DNA of 64,000 nt from Sphingomonas sp. ID1715 (GTDB lineage: Bacteria > Pseudomonadota > Alphaproteobacteria > Sphingomonadales > Sphingomonadaceae), in the NCBI RefSeq assembly GCF_013044515.1, contig NZ_JABEPR010000004.1, forward strand, positions 1-64,000. Direction: 5' to 3'. The position numbers and the translations under genes are program-made. Below the pieces are notes generated by a model. The model did not search any database. It was not told where the DNA came from and saw only the letters and a program-made list of their open reading frames with translations. Shown here piece by piece: positions 12,076 through 21,843 of this stretch (its first letter is position 1; the number at the start of each line of letters is the position of its first letter).

Positions 12076-12782
12076 TGGGTCAGAAATCCAATCCCATCGG
12101 TCTGCGCCTGCAGATCAACCGGACCTGGGACAGCCGCTGGTTCGCGGAAGGCGACGACTATGGTCGTTTGCTGCTCGAGGATCTTCGGATCCGCAAGCAC
12201 ATCATGAAGACGCTGCCGCAGGCGGCGATCTCCAAGGTGGTGATCGAGCGTCCGGCGAAGCTGTGCCGCATCTCCGTCTATGCCGCGCGCCCCGGCGTGA
12301 TCATCGGCAAGAAGGGCGCGGACATCGAGAAGCTCCGCAAGACGCTGAACGCGATGACCGCGTCCGACGTGTCGCTGAACATCGTCGAGATCCGCAAGCC
12401 CGAGATCGACTCCAAACTCGTCGCCCAGTCCGTGGCCGACCAGCTGGAGCGTCGTATCGCCTTCCGCCGCGCGATGAAGCGCGCCGTGCAGTCGGCGCTG
12501 CGGCTGGGCGCCGAGGGCATCCGCATCACCTGCGCCGGCCGTCTGGGCGGTGCGGAGATCGCGCGGACCGAATGGTATCGCGAAGGTCGCGTGCCGCTGC
12601 ACACGCTGCGCGCGAACGTCGACTATGCCGAGGCCGAAGCGCACACCGCTTATGGTGTGTGCGGCGTCAAGGTCTGGATCTTCAAGGGCGAGATTCTCGG
12701 CCATGATCCGACCGCGACCGACCGGCTGATGATGGAAGCGCAGACTTCCGGCGTGCGCCCCGCGCGCGACGAGCGCCGCTAA
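12075..12782 (+). CDS. rpsC: Ribosomal protein S3
   Basis: A 235-residue S3 with the KH-domain signature [14 protein letters not shown] and the C-terminal [20 protein letters not shown] block. S3 lies at the mRNA entry site and has helicase activity with S4 and S5. It directly overlaps rplV. Confidence 0.98.
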   Translation: MGQKSNPIGLRLQINRTWDSRWFAEGDDYGRLLLEDLRIRKHIMKTLPQAAISKVVIERPAKLCRISVYAARPGVIIGKKGADIEKLRKTLNAMTASDVSLNIVEIRKPEIDSKLVAQSVADQLERRIAFRRAMKRAVQSALRLGAEGIRITCAGRLGGAEIARTEWYREGRVPLHTLRANVDYAEAEAHTAYGVCGVKVWIFKGEILGHDPTATDRLMMEAQTSGVRPARDERR

Positions 12783-12794
12783 GGATAAGAGAAC

Positions 12795-13232
12795 ATGCTG
12801 CAACCGAAACGCACCAAGTTCCGCAAGGCCTTTAAGGGCCGTATTTCCGGCGACGCACCGGGCGGTACCCAGCTCAACTTCGGCGCCTATGGCCTGAAGG
12901 CGATGGAGCCCGAGCGGATCACCGCCCGCCAGATCGAAGCGGCCCGCCGCGCGATCACGCGCCACATCAAGCGCCAGGGTCGCCTCTGGATCCGCATTTT
13001 CCCGGACGTGCCGGTCTCGTCGAAGCCGGCCGAAGTCCGCATGGGCTCCGGTAAGGGCGCGCCCGAATATTGGGTCGCGCGCGTCAAGCCCGGCCGCATC
13101 CTGTTCGAGCTGGACGGCGTGCCAGGCGACATCGCCGCGGTCGCGTTCAGCCGCGCCGCGATGAAGCTGCCGATCAAGACCAAGGTCGTGGCCCGCCTGG
13201 GCGACACCTCGCACCTGGGAGCAGGCAAGTGA
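12795..13232 (+). CDS. rplP: Ribosomal protein L16
   Basis: A 145-residue L16 ([40 protein letters not shown]). It helps position A-site tRNA in the 50S subunit. The last codon overlaps the GTG start of rpmC. Confidence 0.97.
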   Translation: MLQPKRTKFRKAFKGRISGDAPGGTQLNFGAYGLKAMEPERITARQIEAARRAITRHIKRQGRLWIRIFPDVPVSSKPAEVRMGSGKGAPEYWVARVKPGRILFELDGVPGDIAAVAFSRAAMKLPIKTKVVARLGDTSHLGAGK

Positions 13233-13429
13233 AGCAGAGCGAGCTCACGCCGATGACCGACGACCAGCTGTCCGAGCAGCTCGGGGCACTGAAGCGCGAG
13301 GCCTTCAACCTCTGCTTCCAGGCGGCCACCAGCCAGCTGGAAAAGCCGTCGCGGGTCCGCGAGGTGCGCCGCACCATCGCGCGCATCAAGACGATCCAGT
13401 CCGAGCGTTCGCGCTCGGCTGCGAAGTAA
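13229..13429 (+). CDS. rpmC: Ribosomal protein L29
   Basis: A 66-residue L29 from a GTG start at 13229 in a GTGA overlap with rplP ([27 protein letters not shown]). It is helical and lies at the tunnel exit beside L23. The longer in-frame reading from 13070 runs inside rplP and is rejected. Confidence 0.95.
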   Translation: MKQSELTPMTDDQLSEQLGALKREAFNLCFQAATSQLEKPSRVREVRRTIARIKTIQSERSRSAAK

Positions 13430-13442
13430 GGAAAACGGAAAC

Positions 13443-13715
13443 ATGCCGAAGCGCGTGCTGACGGGGACCGTAGTCTCCGACAAGACCGACAAAACGGTGG
13501 TCGTCCGTGTGGAGCGCAAGGTGAAGCACCCGCTCTACGGCAAGATCATTCGTCGGTCGAAGAAGTATCATGCCCATGACGAGGGCAACGAGTTCAAGGC
13601 CGGCGAGATCGTGCGGATCGAGGAGACCGCGCCGATTTCCAAGCTCAAGACCTGGCGCGTGGTGGATCGCGTCGCAGCAGCCGTCACGCCCGAGCGTGCG
13701 TCGGCCGAAGGCTAA
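13443..13715 (+). CDS. rpsQ: Ribosomal protein S17
   Basis: A 90-residue S17 ([55 protein letters not shown]). It is a primary 16S rRNA-binding OB-fold protein. It begins 13 bases after rpmC. Confidence 0.97.
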   Translation: MPKRVLTGTVVSDKTDKTVVVRVERKVKHPLYGKIIRRSKKYHAHDEGNEFKAGEIVRIEETAPISKLKTWRVVDRVAAAVTPERASAEG

Positions 13716-13727
13716 GGAGGCACTGCC

Positions 13728-14096
13728 ATGATTCAGATGCAGTCCAACCTGGACGTCGCCGACAACTCGGGCGCCAAGCGCGTCCAGTGCATCAAGGTGC
13801 TGGGCGGCTCCAAGCGGCGCACCGCCGGCGTGGGCGACATCATCGTCGTGTCCATCAAGGAAGCGGCGCCGCGCGGCAAGGTGAAGAAGGGTGACGTGCA
13901 CCGTGCCGTCATCGTCCGCACCGCCAAGGACATTCACCGTCCGGACGGCTCGACCATCCGCTTCGACGGCAATGCCGCCGTGCTGGTCAACAAGAACGAA
14001 GAGCCGATCGGCACCCGCATCTTCGGGCCGGTGGTTCGCGAACTGCGCGCCAAGGGCCACATGAAGATCATCAGCCTGGCGCCGGAGGTTTTGTAA
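13728..14096 (+). CDS. rplN: Ribosomal protein L14
   Basis: A 122-residue L14 ([28 protein letters not shown]). It lies at the subunit interface and is the binding site of the silencing factor RsfS. A strong Shine-Dalgarno (TAAGGAGG) precedes the ATG. Confidence 0.98.
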   Translation: MIQMQSNLDVADNSGAKRVQCIKVLGGSKRRTAGVGDIIVVSIKEAAPRGKVKKGDVHRAVIVRTAKDIHRPDGSTIRFDGNAAVLVNKNEEPIGTRIFGPVVRELRAKGHMKIISLAPEVL

Positions 14097-14098
14097 TC

Positions 14099-14419
14099 AT
14101 GGCTGCCGCCAAGATCAAAAAGGGTGACACGGTCGTCGTCCTGTCCGGCAAGGACAAGGGCAAGACCGGCGAAGTCACCCGTTCGCTCCCGAAGGACGGC
14201 AAGGTCGTCGTTTCGGGCATCAACATCGCCACGCGCCACAAGAAGCCGAGCCAGGTCGACCCGCAGGGCGGCCTGGAGCGCACGGAAGCGCCGCTGCATG
14301 TGTCCAAGGTCGCGCTTGCCGACCCGAAGACCGGCAAGGCCACCCGCGTCCGCTTCGAAACGCGCGACGGCAAGAAGGTCCGCGTGGCCGTCAAGTCCGG
14401 GGAGGTCATCAATGGCTGA
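14099..14419 (+). CDS. rplX: Ribosomal protein L24
   Basis: A 106-residue L24 with the KOW motif ([22 protein letters not shown]). It is an early 50S assembly initiator. It starts 2 bases after rplN and overlaps rplE by 8 bases. Confidence 0.97.
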   Translation: MAAAKIKKGDTVVVLSGKDKGKTGEVTRSLPKDGKVVVSGINIATRHKKPSQVDPQGGLERTEAPLHVSKVALADPKTGKATRVRFETRDGKKVRVAVKSGEVING

Positions 14420-14996
14420 CACCTACACCCCGCGGATGAAGCAGCGGTACGACGACGTCATCGTCAAGGCGATGACGGAGAAGTTCGGCTACAAGAACCG
14501 CATGGAAGTGCCCAAGATCGAGAAGATCGTGCTCAACATGGGCGTGGGCGAAGCGACGCAGGACAAGAAGAAGGTCGAAGCGGCCGCCTCCGAAATGGAA
14601 GCGATCGCCGGCCAGAAGCCTGTCATCACCAAGGCGAAGAAGTCGATCGCGCAGTTCAAGCTGCGTGAAGGCATGCCGATCGGTTGCAAGGTCACCCTGC
14701 GCCGCGAGCGGATGTACGAGTTCCTCGACCGTCTGATCACCATCGCGCTGCCGCGCGTCCGCGACTTTCGCGGGCTGAATGCCAAGTCGTTCGACGGCCG
14801 CGGCAATTATGCGATGGGTCTCAAGGAACAGATCGTGTTCCCCGAGATCAACTATGACCGCATCGAAAAGGTGCGCGGCATGGACGTGATCGTCACCACC
14901 ACTGCGAAGTCCGACGATGAAGCGCGCGAGCTGCTGCGTCTGTTCGGCTTCCCGTTCCCGCGTGAAGACGCGGACGAACAGAAGCAAGCGGCCTGA
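14412..14996 (+). CDS. rplE: Ribosomal protein L5
   Basis: A 194-residue L5 from the ATG at 14412 ([21 protein letters not shown]), overlapping the rplX end (ATGGCTGA). It binds 5S rRNA and contacts P-site t[21 protein letters not shown] and [18 protein letters not shown] are conserved. Confidence 0.97.
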   Translation: MADTYTPRMKQRYDDVIVKAMTEKFGYKNRMEVPKIEKIVLNMGVGEATQDKKKVEAAASEMEAIAGQKPVITKAKKSIAQFKLREGMPIGCKVTLRRERMYEFLDRLITIALPRVRDFRGLNAKSFDGRGNYAMGLKEQIVFPEINYDRIEKVRGMDVIVTTTAKSDDEARELLRLFGFPFPREDADEQKQAA

Positions 14997-15016
14997 GGGC
15001 CTGGAGAACTTAAGTC

Positions 15017-15322
15017 ATGGCGAAACTGAGTTCCGTGAACAAGAACGAGCGTCGCAAGAAGCTCGTCAAGCAGTACGCACCCAAGTACGCGAAGCTGAAG
15101 GCGATCGCGAACGACGAGAGCCGCGACGAGACCGAGCGTCTGATCGCGCGTCTCAAGATGGCCGAGCTGCCCCGCAATGCGAACCCGACGCGGATCCGCA
15201 ACCGGTGCGAGATCACCGGCCGTCCGCGCGCTTATTATCGCAAGTTCCGTCTCGCTCGTGTGATGCTGCGCGATCTGGCCAACAAGGGCCTGATCCCCGG
15301 CGTGACCAAGTCGAGCTGGTAA
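15017..15322 (+). CDS. rpsN: Ribosomal protein S14 (zinc-free type)
   Basis: A 101-residue S14. Only one cysteine is present in the [14 protein letters not shown] block, so this is the long, zinc-independent form. It belongs to the 30S head. Confidence 0.97.
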   Translation: MAKLSSVNKNERRKKLVKQYAPKYAKLKAIANDESRDETERLIARLKMAELPRNANPTRIRNRCEITGRPRAYYRKFRLARVMLRDLANKGLIPGVTKSSW

Positions 15323-15332
15323 GGATCAGAAT

Positions 15333-15728
15333 ATGGCATTGACCGATCCCCTGGGCGATCTGCTCACCCGCATCCGCAACGGCCAGCAGGCCCGCAAGGA
15401 CAGCGTGGTCACCCCCGCGTCCAAGCTGCGCGCCCGCGTGCTCGATGTGCTGCAGCGCGAAGGCTATATCCGCGGCTATCGCGAAGAAGACGTCGCCGGC
15501 CATGCGGGGCTCCGCATCGAGCTGAAATATTTCGAGGGCCAGCCGGCGATCAAGCACATCGCCCGCGTCTCGAAGCCGGGCCGCCGCGTCTATTCGGGCA
15601 GCAAGGAGCTGCCGCGCGTGCGCAACGGCCTTGGCATCACCATCGTCTCGACGCCCAAGGGCGTTCTGTCCGACGCGGAAGCGCGCGAACAGAATGCGGG
15701 CGGCGAGGTTCTCGCAGAGGTGTTCTGA
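15333..15728 (+). CDS. rpsH: Ribosomal protein S8
   Basis: A 131-residue S8 ([39 protein letters not shown]). It is a central-domain 16S rRNA binder. In E. coli S8 represses the spc operon at rplE; no equivalent site was assigned. Confidence 0.97.
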   Translation: MALTDPLGDLLTRIRNGQQARKDSVVTPASKLRARVLDVLQREGYIRGYREEDVAGHAGLRIELKYFEGQPAIKHIARVSKPGRRVYSGSKELPRVRNGLGITIVSTPKGVLSDAEAREQNAGGEVLAEVF

Positions 15729-15730
15729 TC

Positions 15731-16264
15731 ATGAGCCGCATCGGTAAGAAACCGGTTCCCGTACCCGCAGGCGTCACCGCCACCGTCGAGGGCGGTCAGA
15801 TTTCGGTCAAGGGTCCGAAGGGCACGCTGACCATGCCCCTCCGCGACGAGATCAGCTACTCGGTCGAAGGCGACGGCATCCTCGTCAAGCCGGCGAACGA
15901 CACCAAGCAGGCGCGTGCCTTTTGGGGCATGCAGCGGACCATGGTGCAGAACCTGATCACCGGTGTGACCGAGGGCTTCACCAAGACCCTCGAGATCACC
16001 GGCGTCGGCTATCGCGCGAATGCCCAGGGCAAGACCCTGAAGCTGCAGCTCGGCTACAGCCACGACGTCAACTTCGACGTGCCGGAAGGCATCACGATCG
16101 CGACGCCCGACCAGACGACGATCAACATCACGGGGATCGACAAGCAGAAGGTCGGCCAAGTCGCCGCCGAGATCCGCCGCTGGCGCAAGCCGGAGCCTTA
16201 TAAGGGCAAGGGCATCAAGTATCGCGGCGAGTATATCTTCCGCAAGGAAGGGAAAAAGAAGTAA
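15731..16264 (+). CDS. rplF: Ribosomal protein L6
   Basis: A 177-residue L6 ([19 protein letters not shown]) with the C-terminal [25 protein letters not shown]. It lies near the sarcin-ricin loop and the GTPase centre. Its stop overlaps the rplR start (TAATG). Confidence 0.98.
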   Translation: MSRIGKKPVPVPAGVTATVEGGQISVKGPKGTLTMPLRDEISYSVEGDGILVKPANDTKQARAFWGMQRTMVQNLITGVTEGFTKTLEITGVGYRANAQGKTLKLQLGYSHDVNFDVPEGITIATPDQTTINITGIDKQKVGQVAAEIRRWRKPEPYKGKGIKYRGEYIFRKEGKKK

Positions 16265-16617
16265 TGGCGAAGCTCTCCATCTTCGAAAAGCGTCGCCAGC
16301 GCGTGCGGACCTCGCTCCGCGCCCGCGCCGGTTCGCGTCCGCGCCTGTCGATCCATCGCTCGGGCAAGCACATTTATGCGCAGGTGATCGACGACGAGGC
16401 GGGCCGCACGCTCGCCGCCGCCTCGACCCTCGACAAGGATGTGAAGGGCCAGGCCGGCGCGACCAAGGACGCCGCGGCGTCGGTCGGCAAGCGTGTCGCC
16501 GAGCGTGCGACGGCTGCCGGCGTCAAGGCCGTGGTCTTCGATCGCGGCGGCTTCCTGTTCCACGGGCGCGTCAAGGCGCTCGCTGATGCCGCCCGCGAAG
16601 GCGGATTGGAGTTCTAA
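16264..16617 (+). CDS. rplR: Ribosomal protein L18
   Basis: A 117-residue L18 ([46 protein letters not shown]). It binds 5S rRNA with L5. It is directly followed by rpsE with no gap. Confidence 0.97.
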   Translation: MAKLSIFEKRRQRVRTSLRARAGSRPRLSIHRSGKHIYAQVIDDEAGRTLAAASTLDKDVKGQAGATKDAAASVGKRVAERATAAGVKAVVFDRGGFLFHGRVKALADAAREGGLEF

Positions 16618-17346
16618 ATGGCTGACGAAAACGAAATCCAGGCCGAAGGCGCCGGCGCTGCCGCCGGTGCTCCTGCCGAAGGCGGCGAGCGCCAGGGCCG
16701 CGGGCCCCGCGGCGGTCGCGGTCGCGGCGGCGGCGACAATCGTGGCCGTGGCGGTCGGGACGGCAATCGCCGTCGCGACGATCGCCGTGGCGGCGCCGAA
16801 GACGGCGGCGAAGAGCTGATCGAAAAGCTCGTCCACATCAACCGCGTGTCCAAGACCGTGAAGGGCGGCAAGCGCTTCGGCTTTGCGGCGCTGGTCGTGG
16901 TCGGCGACGGCAAGGGCCGGGTCGGCTTCGGCCATGGCAAGGCACGCGAAGTGCCGGAAGCCATTTCGAAGGCGACTGCTTCGGCCAAGAAGAAGATGAT
17001 CCGCGTGCCTCTCCGCGAAGGCCGCACGCTGCACCATGACGGCAACGGCCGTTTCGGCGCCGGCAAGGTGACGCTGCGTTCGGCGCCGCAGGGCACCGGT
17101 ATCATCGCGGGCGGCCCGATGCGCGCGATCTTCGAGAGCCTGGGCGTGGCCGATGTGGTGACCAAGTCGGTCGGCACGTCCAACCCGTACAACATGATCC
17201 GCGCGACCTTCGAGGCGCTCGGCGAGCAGACTTCGCCGAAGTCGGTCGCGCAGCGTCGCGGCAAGAAGATCGCCGACCTGCTCGGCCGCGCGCAGAACGC
17301 CACCGCCCAGTCCGCCGAAGCGGACGCCGCGATGGTGACGGAGTAA
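16618..17346 (+). CDS. rpsE: Ribosomal protein S5 with Arg/Gly-rich N-terminal extension
   Basis: A 242-residue S5, about 75 residues longer than the E. coli protein. The core starts at [22 protein letters not shown] and carries [12 protein letters not shown]. The extra N-terminus (residues 1-67) is acidic at first, then an RG/RGG-like tract from about residue 25 to 58, which suggests a disordered RNA-binding tail. S5 works in decoding accuracy and mRNA unwinding. Coordinates and reading frame are unbroken, so this is not an assembly artefact within the window. Confidence 0.96.
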   Translation: MADENEIQAEGAGAAAGAPAEGGERQGRGPRGGRGRGGGDNRGRGGRDGNRRRDDRRGGAEDGGEELIEKLVHINRVSKTVKGGKRFGFAALVVVGDGKGRVGFGHGKAREVPEAISKATASAKKKMIRVPLREGRTLHHDGNGRFGAGKVTLRSAPQGTGIIAGGPMRAIFESLGVADVVTKSVGTSNPYNMIRATFEALGEQTSPKSVAQRRGKKIADLLGRAQNATAQSAEADAAMVTE

Positions 17347-17350
17347 GCTC

Positions 17351-17530
17351 ATGGCGAAGATCAAGATCAAGCAGATCGGCTCCCCGATCCGCCGCACCAA
17401 GGATCAGCGCGCGACGCTGATCGGCCTGGGCCTCAACAAGATGCACAAGGTCAGCGAGCTCGAGGACACCCCCGAGGTCCGCGGCATGATCCGCAAGCTG
17501 CCGCATATGGTCGAGGTGATCGAGGGCTAA
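17351..17530 (+). CDS. rpmD: Ribosomal protein L30
   Basis: A 59-residue L30 ([40 protein letters not shown]). It begins 4 bases after rpsE. It ends this transcription block, because a terminator follows instead of the usual rplO. Confidence 0.95.
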   Translation: MAKIKIKQIGSPIRRTKDQRATLIGLGLNKMHKVSELEDTPEVRGMIRKLPHMVEVIEG

Positions 17531-17557
17531 CCCTCCGCTCATTGCCGAATACGAGAA

Positions 17558-17589
17558 GGCCCGGACGGCACCGCCGCTCCGGGCCTTTT
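17558..17589. terminator. Bidirectional terminator after rpmD
   Basis: GGCCCGGA (17558-17565) pairs with TCCGGGCC (17578-17585), followed by TTTT on the plus strand; on the minus strand the stem is followed by TTCTC. It separates rpmD from the convergent Crp/Fnr gene. Confidence 0.8.
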
Positions 17590-17614
17590 CCATGGCAGCC
17601 TTGGGCTGGCCGTT

Positions 17615-18382
17615 TCACGCAAGTGCCAGGCTGTTCGGCATGTGCCTGGGCGCGGCGGGGGCGGGGCCGAGATAGGCGTCGTCGAACTCGCCGATATCCT
17701 GGAGCCGGTGCCAATCGAAGATCTCGACGGTGCGCGCGCGGATTGCGGCCACGCCCTCGTCGCGAAGCACCTTGAGCGTGCGGTTCACATGGACCGAGGT
17801 GAGCCCGGTGGCGTCGGCGAGATTCTCCTGCGTCGTCGGCATCACGAACGTGCAGTGCGCGGTCTGCGGTGCGCCGTAGCGCCGCGCCATCTCGCAGAGG
17901 AGATGGGCCATGCGCGTGCGGGCATCCCGGCGGCCGACATTCACCACCCATTGCGCGGTGATCGCCGCGTCGATCATGCATTCGCGCCAGAACGCCTCTG
18001 CGACGGTCGACCGCGTCCGCGTCAGTTCGCGCAGGGCCGCGTGCGGGACCATCAGGATCGTGGTCGTGGTCAGCGCCTGGAGGCCGGAGGTCGGGTTGGG
18101 CAGTACCACCGAGTGGAGGTCCGCCATATCGCCGCTGATGTGGAAGGCGGTATACTGGCGCAGTCCGGCGTGGTTCTGCGAGAAGCGGGCGGCAAAGCCT
18201 TCCAGGATGAAACAGGCATGTTCGACTGGTTCTCCCAGCCGCACGAAATCGCGCTTCTCGGCGATCTGCGAAGTGCGGTTGGGCAGCGCGGCCAGTGCGT
18301 GCTGATCGTCCCTGCTGAGATGCGAATGCGCAGCGAGACGCGCGACGAATGGATATAGGTTGGACGAAATAGAGCCTGTCAC
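17615..18382 (-). CDS. Crp/Fnr-family transcription regulator
   Basis: A 255-residue regulator from a GTG at 18382, chosen because GGGGAG lies 6 bases upstream; an ATG 33 bases further upstream has no such site. Residues 30-130 form a cyclic-nucleotide-binding-like jelly roll, and the C-terminal winged helix reads TTQENLADATGLTSVHVNRTLKVLRDEGV. The four-Cys iron-sulfur set of true FNR is absent. The effector and targets are unknown. It sits inside the split ribosomal superoperon, convergent with rpmD. Confidence 0.85.
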   Translation of the reverse strand: MTGSISSNLYPFVARLAAHSHLSRDDQHALAALPNRTSQIAEKRDFVRLGEPVEHACFILEGFAARFSQNHAGLRQYTAFHISGDMADLHSVVLPNPTSGLQALTTTTILMVPHAALRELTRTRSTVAEAFWRECMIDAAITAQWVVNVGRRDARTRMAHLLCEMARRYGAPQTAHCTFVMPTTQENLADATGLTSVHVNRTLKVLRDEGVAAIRARTVEIFDWHRLQDIGEFDDAYLGPAPAAPRHMPNSLALA

Positions 18383-18740
18383 AGCATGCTCCCCAGACTG
18401 CAAGCGGGAGCACATAGTATCTCTCAGCCGCCGGTGCCTGCGGGCCAAAATGCCGGCGATGCAAGCTTATAACATAGGCTGTGTCCGCCGCACACTTGAA
18501 TCAAGTTAACCTAGATGCAGGAGAATAACCTGGTTGAGATGAACCTGCACCCAATGATGGTACGTGTTCACAAGCCGCGGCGGAGCCATGGCGACGGCGA
18601 GTTGAGGCCTCGGGCATGGCCCAGATCGGGACAGCTGTTGCAAGCTGATATGCGTTAGGCATCGGGCACTTGGCTCAATGTCGGATTGCCGACATAGCTC
18701 GCTTGCCGCCTGCAGTCCGCATGCGCCGGAGCCCGAGTTG
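18383..18740. other. Divergent intergenic region, no gene seen
   Basis: These 358 bases separate the Crp/Fnr gene and a small plus-strand gene. The region holds the palindrome ACTTGA-A-TCAAGT at 18494-18506, which could be an operator, and an AT-rich stretch near 18466-18478. No coding frame or RNA gene was supported. Confidence 0.5.
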
Positions 18741-18905
18741 ATGAGCGATGCGGCAGCCTTGCGCGAAAAGGCCGAAAAGTGTCGGCGGCTGGCAGACGCC
18801 ATCCGCGATCCGATCGCCGTTGAGGGCCTGAGCAAACTTGCGGAGGAGATGGATCGACAGGCCGCAGCGCTGGAACCGGACCCGAAGACCTCCGCCATCG
18901 GCTAG
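18741..18905 (+). CDS. Small helical protein, unknown function
   Basis: A 54-residue protein starting MSDAAALREKAEKCRRLADAI at the ATG 18741. It is predicted as one long amphipathic helix rich in Ala, Glu and Lys, with the repeated pattern L-R-E-K / L-A-E-E-M-D-R-Q. Similar short proteins are common in sphingomonads (from memory). The in-frame ATG at 18678 would add a Cys/His-rich tail that looks non-coding. No function can be assigned. Confidence 0.5.
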   Translation: MSDAAALREKAEKCRRLADAIRDPIAVEGLSKLAEEMDRQAAALEPDPKTSAIG

Positions 18906-18931
18906 GGCAACAGGTGCCGGTCGCGTTCCGC

Positions 18932-19099
18932 TCAGCCGCGTTCGGCGCGGAGCCGGTCGGTGCGCGCAGCCTTCTCAGCCATTTCATGCCAAGCCTGTGC
19001 GGAGCGCAGATTTCGCTCGCGGACATTGGCGAGCACGGCCTCCGCAGCGGCGGCCTCCGCGGCTTGCGCCTGGGCGCGATATTGTTCGGCTTGGCTCAT
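18932..19099 (-). CDS. Ala-rich small protein downstream of cold-shock gene
   Basis: A 55-residue protein (MSQAEQYRAQAQAAEAAAAE...) from the ATG at 19099 with AGGAAAA upstream. It is highly charged and alanine-rich, predicted helical, without a membrane segment. It lies 60 bases behind the cold-shock gene on the same strand and is probably co-transcribed. Function unknown. Confidence 0.55.
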   Translation of the reverse strand: MSQAEQYRAQAQAAEAAAAEAVLANVRERNLRSAQAWHEMAEKAARTDRLRAERG

Positions 19100-19159
19100 G
19101 ATATTTTCCTTGGGCGGCCGGAAGAGGCGGACGCATGCGCCCGCCTCCGCTTGAAAAGG

Positions 19160-19366
19160 TCAGGCCGACTGGAGATTGACCGCGCTGGTCTTGCCGCGGC
19201 GGTCGGTCTCGAGCTCGTAGCTGACGCGCTGATCGCGATCGAGGGTGCGCATGCCGGCGCGCTCGACGGCGGAGATGTGCACGAAAGCATCCGTGCCGCC
19301 GTCCTCGGGCTGGATGAAGCCATAGCCCTTGTCGGCGTTGAAGAACTTGACGGTTCCGGTGATCAT
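19160..19366 (-). CDS. Cold-shock domain protein (CspA-type)
   Basis: A 68-residue single cold-shock domain protein. RNP1 is KGYGFIQP and RNP2 is DAFVHIS, both intact. These proteins bind single-stranded RNA/DNA and melt secondary structure in the cold. The start ATG at 19366 is preceded by GAAGGAAG. The region upstream to rplO is shared by divergent promoters; a long 5' leader as in other csp genes is possible but not shown. Confidence 0.93.
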   Translation of the reverse strand: MITGTVKFFNADKGYGFIQPEDGGTDAFVHISAVERAGMRTLDRDQRVSYELETDRRGKTSAVNLQSA

Positions 19367-19575
19367 GAGAGTCTTCCTTCGTTAGAACAGGCGTCCGACT
19401 GCCGGTGCGCCCGAGCAGCAGCTGCAGGGAGAGAAGGAAGAAGGAGCCGCAAAGCGCCAAAGACCGTCAGTTTGCGACCGTAGCGCGCGACAATTGGGGC
19501 GCGTGCGGGAGATGCGCAAGGGGGCGCGGCAATTCGTCGGCCCGTTACGCATTTGTCGCACAGCGCATTAACCCC

Positions 19576-19604
19576 GTGACAAACCCATTAGCCGCCGCTA
19601 TGCG
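19576..19604 (+). promoter_or_regulatory. Possible rplO-secY-adk promoter
   Basis: GTGACA at 19576-19581 and TATGCG at 19599-19604 are 17 bases apart, 46 bases upstream of rplO. A promoter is needed here because the rpmD-rplO junction is broken. Sequence match is moderate. Confidence 0.45.
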
Positions 19605-19649
19605 CCCCCGCTTCCATCCATCTGCGCGAACACAGGGAAACCGAGTGCT

Positions 19650-20204
19650 ATGAAACTGAACGAAATCCGCGACAATCAGGGCGCGCGTAAGTCGAAGATG
19701 CGGGTCGGACGGGGCATTGGCTCCGGCAAGGGCAAGACCGGCGGCCGCGGCCAGAAGGGCCAGAAGAGCCGCGAGGGCGTCTCCATCGCCGGCTTCGAGG
19801 GCGGCCAAATGCCGCTCCACATGCGGCTGCCGAAGCGCGGCTTCAACAACATCTTCGCCAAGGATTATGCCGAGGTGAACCTGGGTGCGATCCAGAAGCT
19901 GGTCGATGCCGGTACGCTCGATGCGAACGGCACGATCGACCATGCCGCGCTGAAGGCCGCAGGCGTGGCGCGCGGCGGCAAGGACGGCGTGCGCGTGCTC
20001 GGCAAGGGCGAGTTCTCGGCCAAGCTGAACTTTAGCGTCGCCGGCGTGTCGAAGGGTGCGCGCGAGGCGATCGAGAAGGCCGGTGGTTCGGTGTCGGTGA
20101 TCGAGGTCGTGCCGGCCGCGGAGAAGGCTGCGGCCAAGAAGAACAGCGTCCGCGACGCGAACCGCGCCGCACGCGGCCAGGCGCCGATCCCCGCCAAAGC
20201 GTAA
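19650..20204 (+). CDS. rplO: Ribosomal protein L15
   Basis: A 184-residue L15 ([56 protein letters not shown]), longer than the E. coli protein by a basic, alanine-rich tail of about 35 residues. It is a late 50S assembly protein. It starts a separate block, with the Crp/Fnr and cold-shock genes between it and rpmD. Confidence 0.97.
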   Translation: MKLNEIRDNQGARKSKMRVGRGIGSGKGKTGGRGQKGQKSREGVSIAGFEGGQMPLHMRLPKRGFNNIFAKDYAEVNLGAIQKLVDAGTLDANGTIDHAALKAAGVARGGKDGVRVLGKGEFSAKLNFSVAGVSKGAREAIEKAGGSVSVIEVVPAAEKAAAKKNSVRDANRAARGQAPIPAKA

Positions 20205-20220
20205 GCTTTCGGTCCGATAG

Positions 20221-20335
20221 CCGTTCGTGCTGAGTAGAGACCGAGTAGCTGCGCCAGCAGCGTATCGAGGGCTCGTATCGAAGCATCCCTCGATACGCCG
20301 TCTCGGCAAGCTCGTCGGCTACTCGGGACGAACGG
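20221..20335. repeat. Large palindromic repeat between rplO and secY
   Basis: The ends are complementary: CCGTTCGT at 20221 and ACGAACGG ending at 20335. Inner stems include CCGAGTAGC (20241-20249) with GCTACTCGG (20318-20326) and CGTATCGAGGG (20261-20271) with CCCTCGATACG (20287-20297). The termini match the elements at 40618 and 55186. It lies inside a co-directional operon and could shape rplO-secY transcript processing. Confidence 0.75.
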
Positions 20336-20448
20336 AGTTGGGGATTGGACCTGCCGCTCCCGTGACAAGCGCCTTCAGGTGACTATATGGGCGGCGGGGG
20401 CTGATCGGCTTCCCGCCGCTTGTGGCATTTCAGGACTGACAGACTCTC

Positions 20449-21813
20449 ATGGCATCTCGCGCCGACGCAATGGCCTCCAACCTCAACCTGTCGAAGTTCG
20501 GGCAGGCGACCGAGCTGAAAAAGCGGCTGTGGTTCACGATCGGCGTGCTGATCGTCTTCCGCATGCTGAGCTTCATCCCGCTGCCGGGCATCGACCCGAC
20601 CATTCTTCAAAGCCTGGCCAATCAAACACGCGGCGGCGTGCTCGATTTCTTCAATACCTTCTCGGGCGGTTCGCTGACCCGCATGTCGATCATCGCGCTG
20701 GGCGTGATGCCATACATCACCGCCTCGATCGTCGTGCAGCTGGCGACGACGCTCAGCCCCGCGCTCGGCGCGATCAAGAAGGAAGGGGAGAGCGGGCGCA
20801 AGCGGCTCAACCAATACACCCGCTACGGCACCGTCGCGCTGACCGCGATCCAGGGCTATTTCATCGCCGTCGGGCTTGAGAGCTTCGGTGGGAGCGGGGG
20901 ACAGTCCGCCGTCGTCGATCCGGGCATGTTGTTCCGCATCACCGCCGTCATCTCGCTGATCGGGGGCACCATGTTCCTGATGTGGCTAGGCGAGCAGATC
21001 ACCAGCCGCGGCGTCGGTAATGGCGTCTCGCTGATCATCATGGCCGGTATCGTCGCGCAGTTGCCGACGACGCTCGTCAACCTGTTCGAAGGCGGTCGCA
21101 CGGGCAGCCTGTCGCCGTTCCTGATCCTGACGATCGTGATCGTCGCGCTCGGCCTGATCGGCTTCATCTGCTTCATGGAACGCGCTCAGCGTCGCGTGCT
21201 GATCCAGTATCCGAAGCGGCAGACGCAGCGCGGCATGATGCAAGCGGACCGCAGCCACCTGCCGCTGAAGATCAACACGTCGGGCGTGATCCCGCCGATC
21301 TTCGCGTCGTCGCTGCTGCTGATGCCGCTGACGATCACCCAGTTCGCGGGTCAGCGGACGGCGGGCGAGAGCCAGTGGGGCGATTTCATCATCGGCCTCA
21401 ACCAATATCTGCAGCACGGCACGCCGCTCTACATGGCGCTCTATGGTGCCGGCATCATCTTCTTCGCCTTCTTCTACACGGCGGTGGTGTTCAATCCGGA
21501 AGAGACTGCCGACAATCTGAAGCGCTATGGCGGCTTCATCCCCGGCATCCGGCCAGGCAAGAACACGGCCGACTATCTCGACTACGTGCTGACCCGCATC
21601 ACCGTGATCGGCGCGGCCTATCTGACGATCATCTGCCTGTTGCCGGAATATCTGGTGTCGGCGGCGGGCATTCCCTTCTATCTGGGAGGCACCAGCCTGC
21701 TGATCGTCGTCAACGTGACCATGGACACGGTGACGCAGATCCAGAGCCACTTGCTCGCGCACCAATATGGCGACCTGATAAAGAAGGCGAAGCTGAAGGG
21801 ACGTGCCCGCTAG
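20449..21813 (+). CDS. secY: Protein translocase subunit SecY
   Basis: A 454-residue, ten-helix channel subunit of the Sec translocon. The start MASRADAMASNLNLSKFGQATELKKRLWFT, the plug-region FNTFSGGSL and the cytosolic loop QRRVLIQYPKRQ match the family. It lies between rplO and adk as usual, but 244 bases after rplO because of the repeat. Confidence 0.97.
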   Translation: MASRADAMASNLNLSKFGQATELKKRLWFTIGVLIVFRMLSFIPLPGIDPTILQSLANQTRGGVLDFFNTFSGGSLTRMSIIALGVMPYITASIVVQLATTLSPALGAIKKEGESGRKRLNQYTRYGTVALTAIQGYFIAVGLESFGGSGGQSAVVDPGMLFRITAVISLIGGTMFLMWLGEQITSRGVGNGVSLIIMAGIVAQLPTTLVNLFEGGRTGSLSPFLILTIVIVALGLIGFICFMERAQRRVLIQYPKRQTQRGMMQADRSHLPLKINTSGVIPPIFASSLLLMPLTITQFAGQRTAGESQWGDFIIGLNQYLQHGTPLYMALYGAGIIFFAFFYTAVVFNPEETADNLKRYGGFIPGIRPGKNTADYLDYVLTRITVIGAAYLTIICLLPEYLVSAAGIPFYLGGTSLLIVVNVTMDTVTQIQSHLLAHQYGDLIKKAKLKGRAR

Positions 21814-21843
21814 ACGGCGCGACAAGGGGAGACTGGCCTGCCC

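Noticed and set aside
18494-18506. FNR box near the Crp/Fnr gene
   Set aside because: The palindrome spacing is one base, not the four of the FNR/FixK consensus; kept only as a possible operator.
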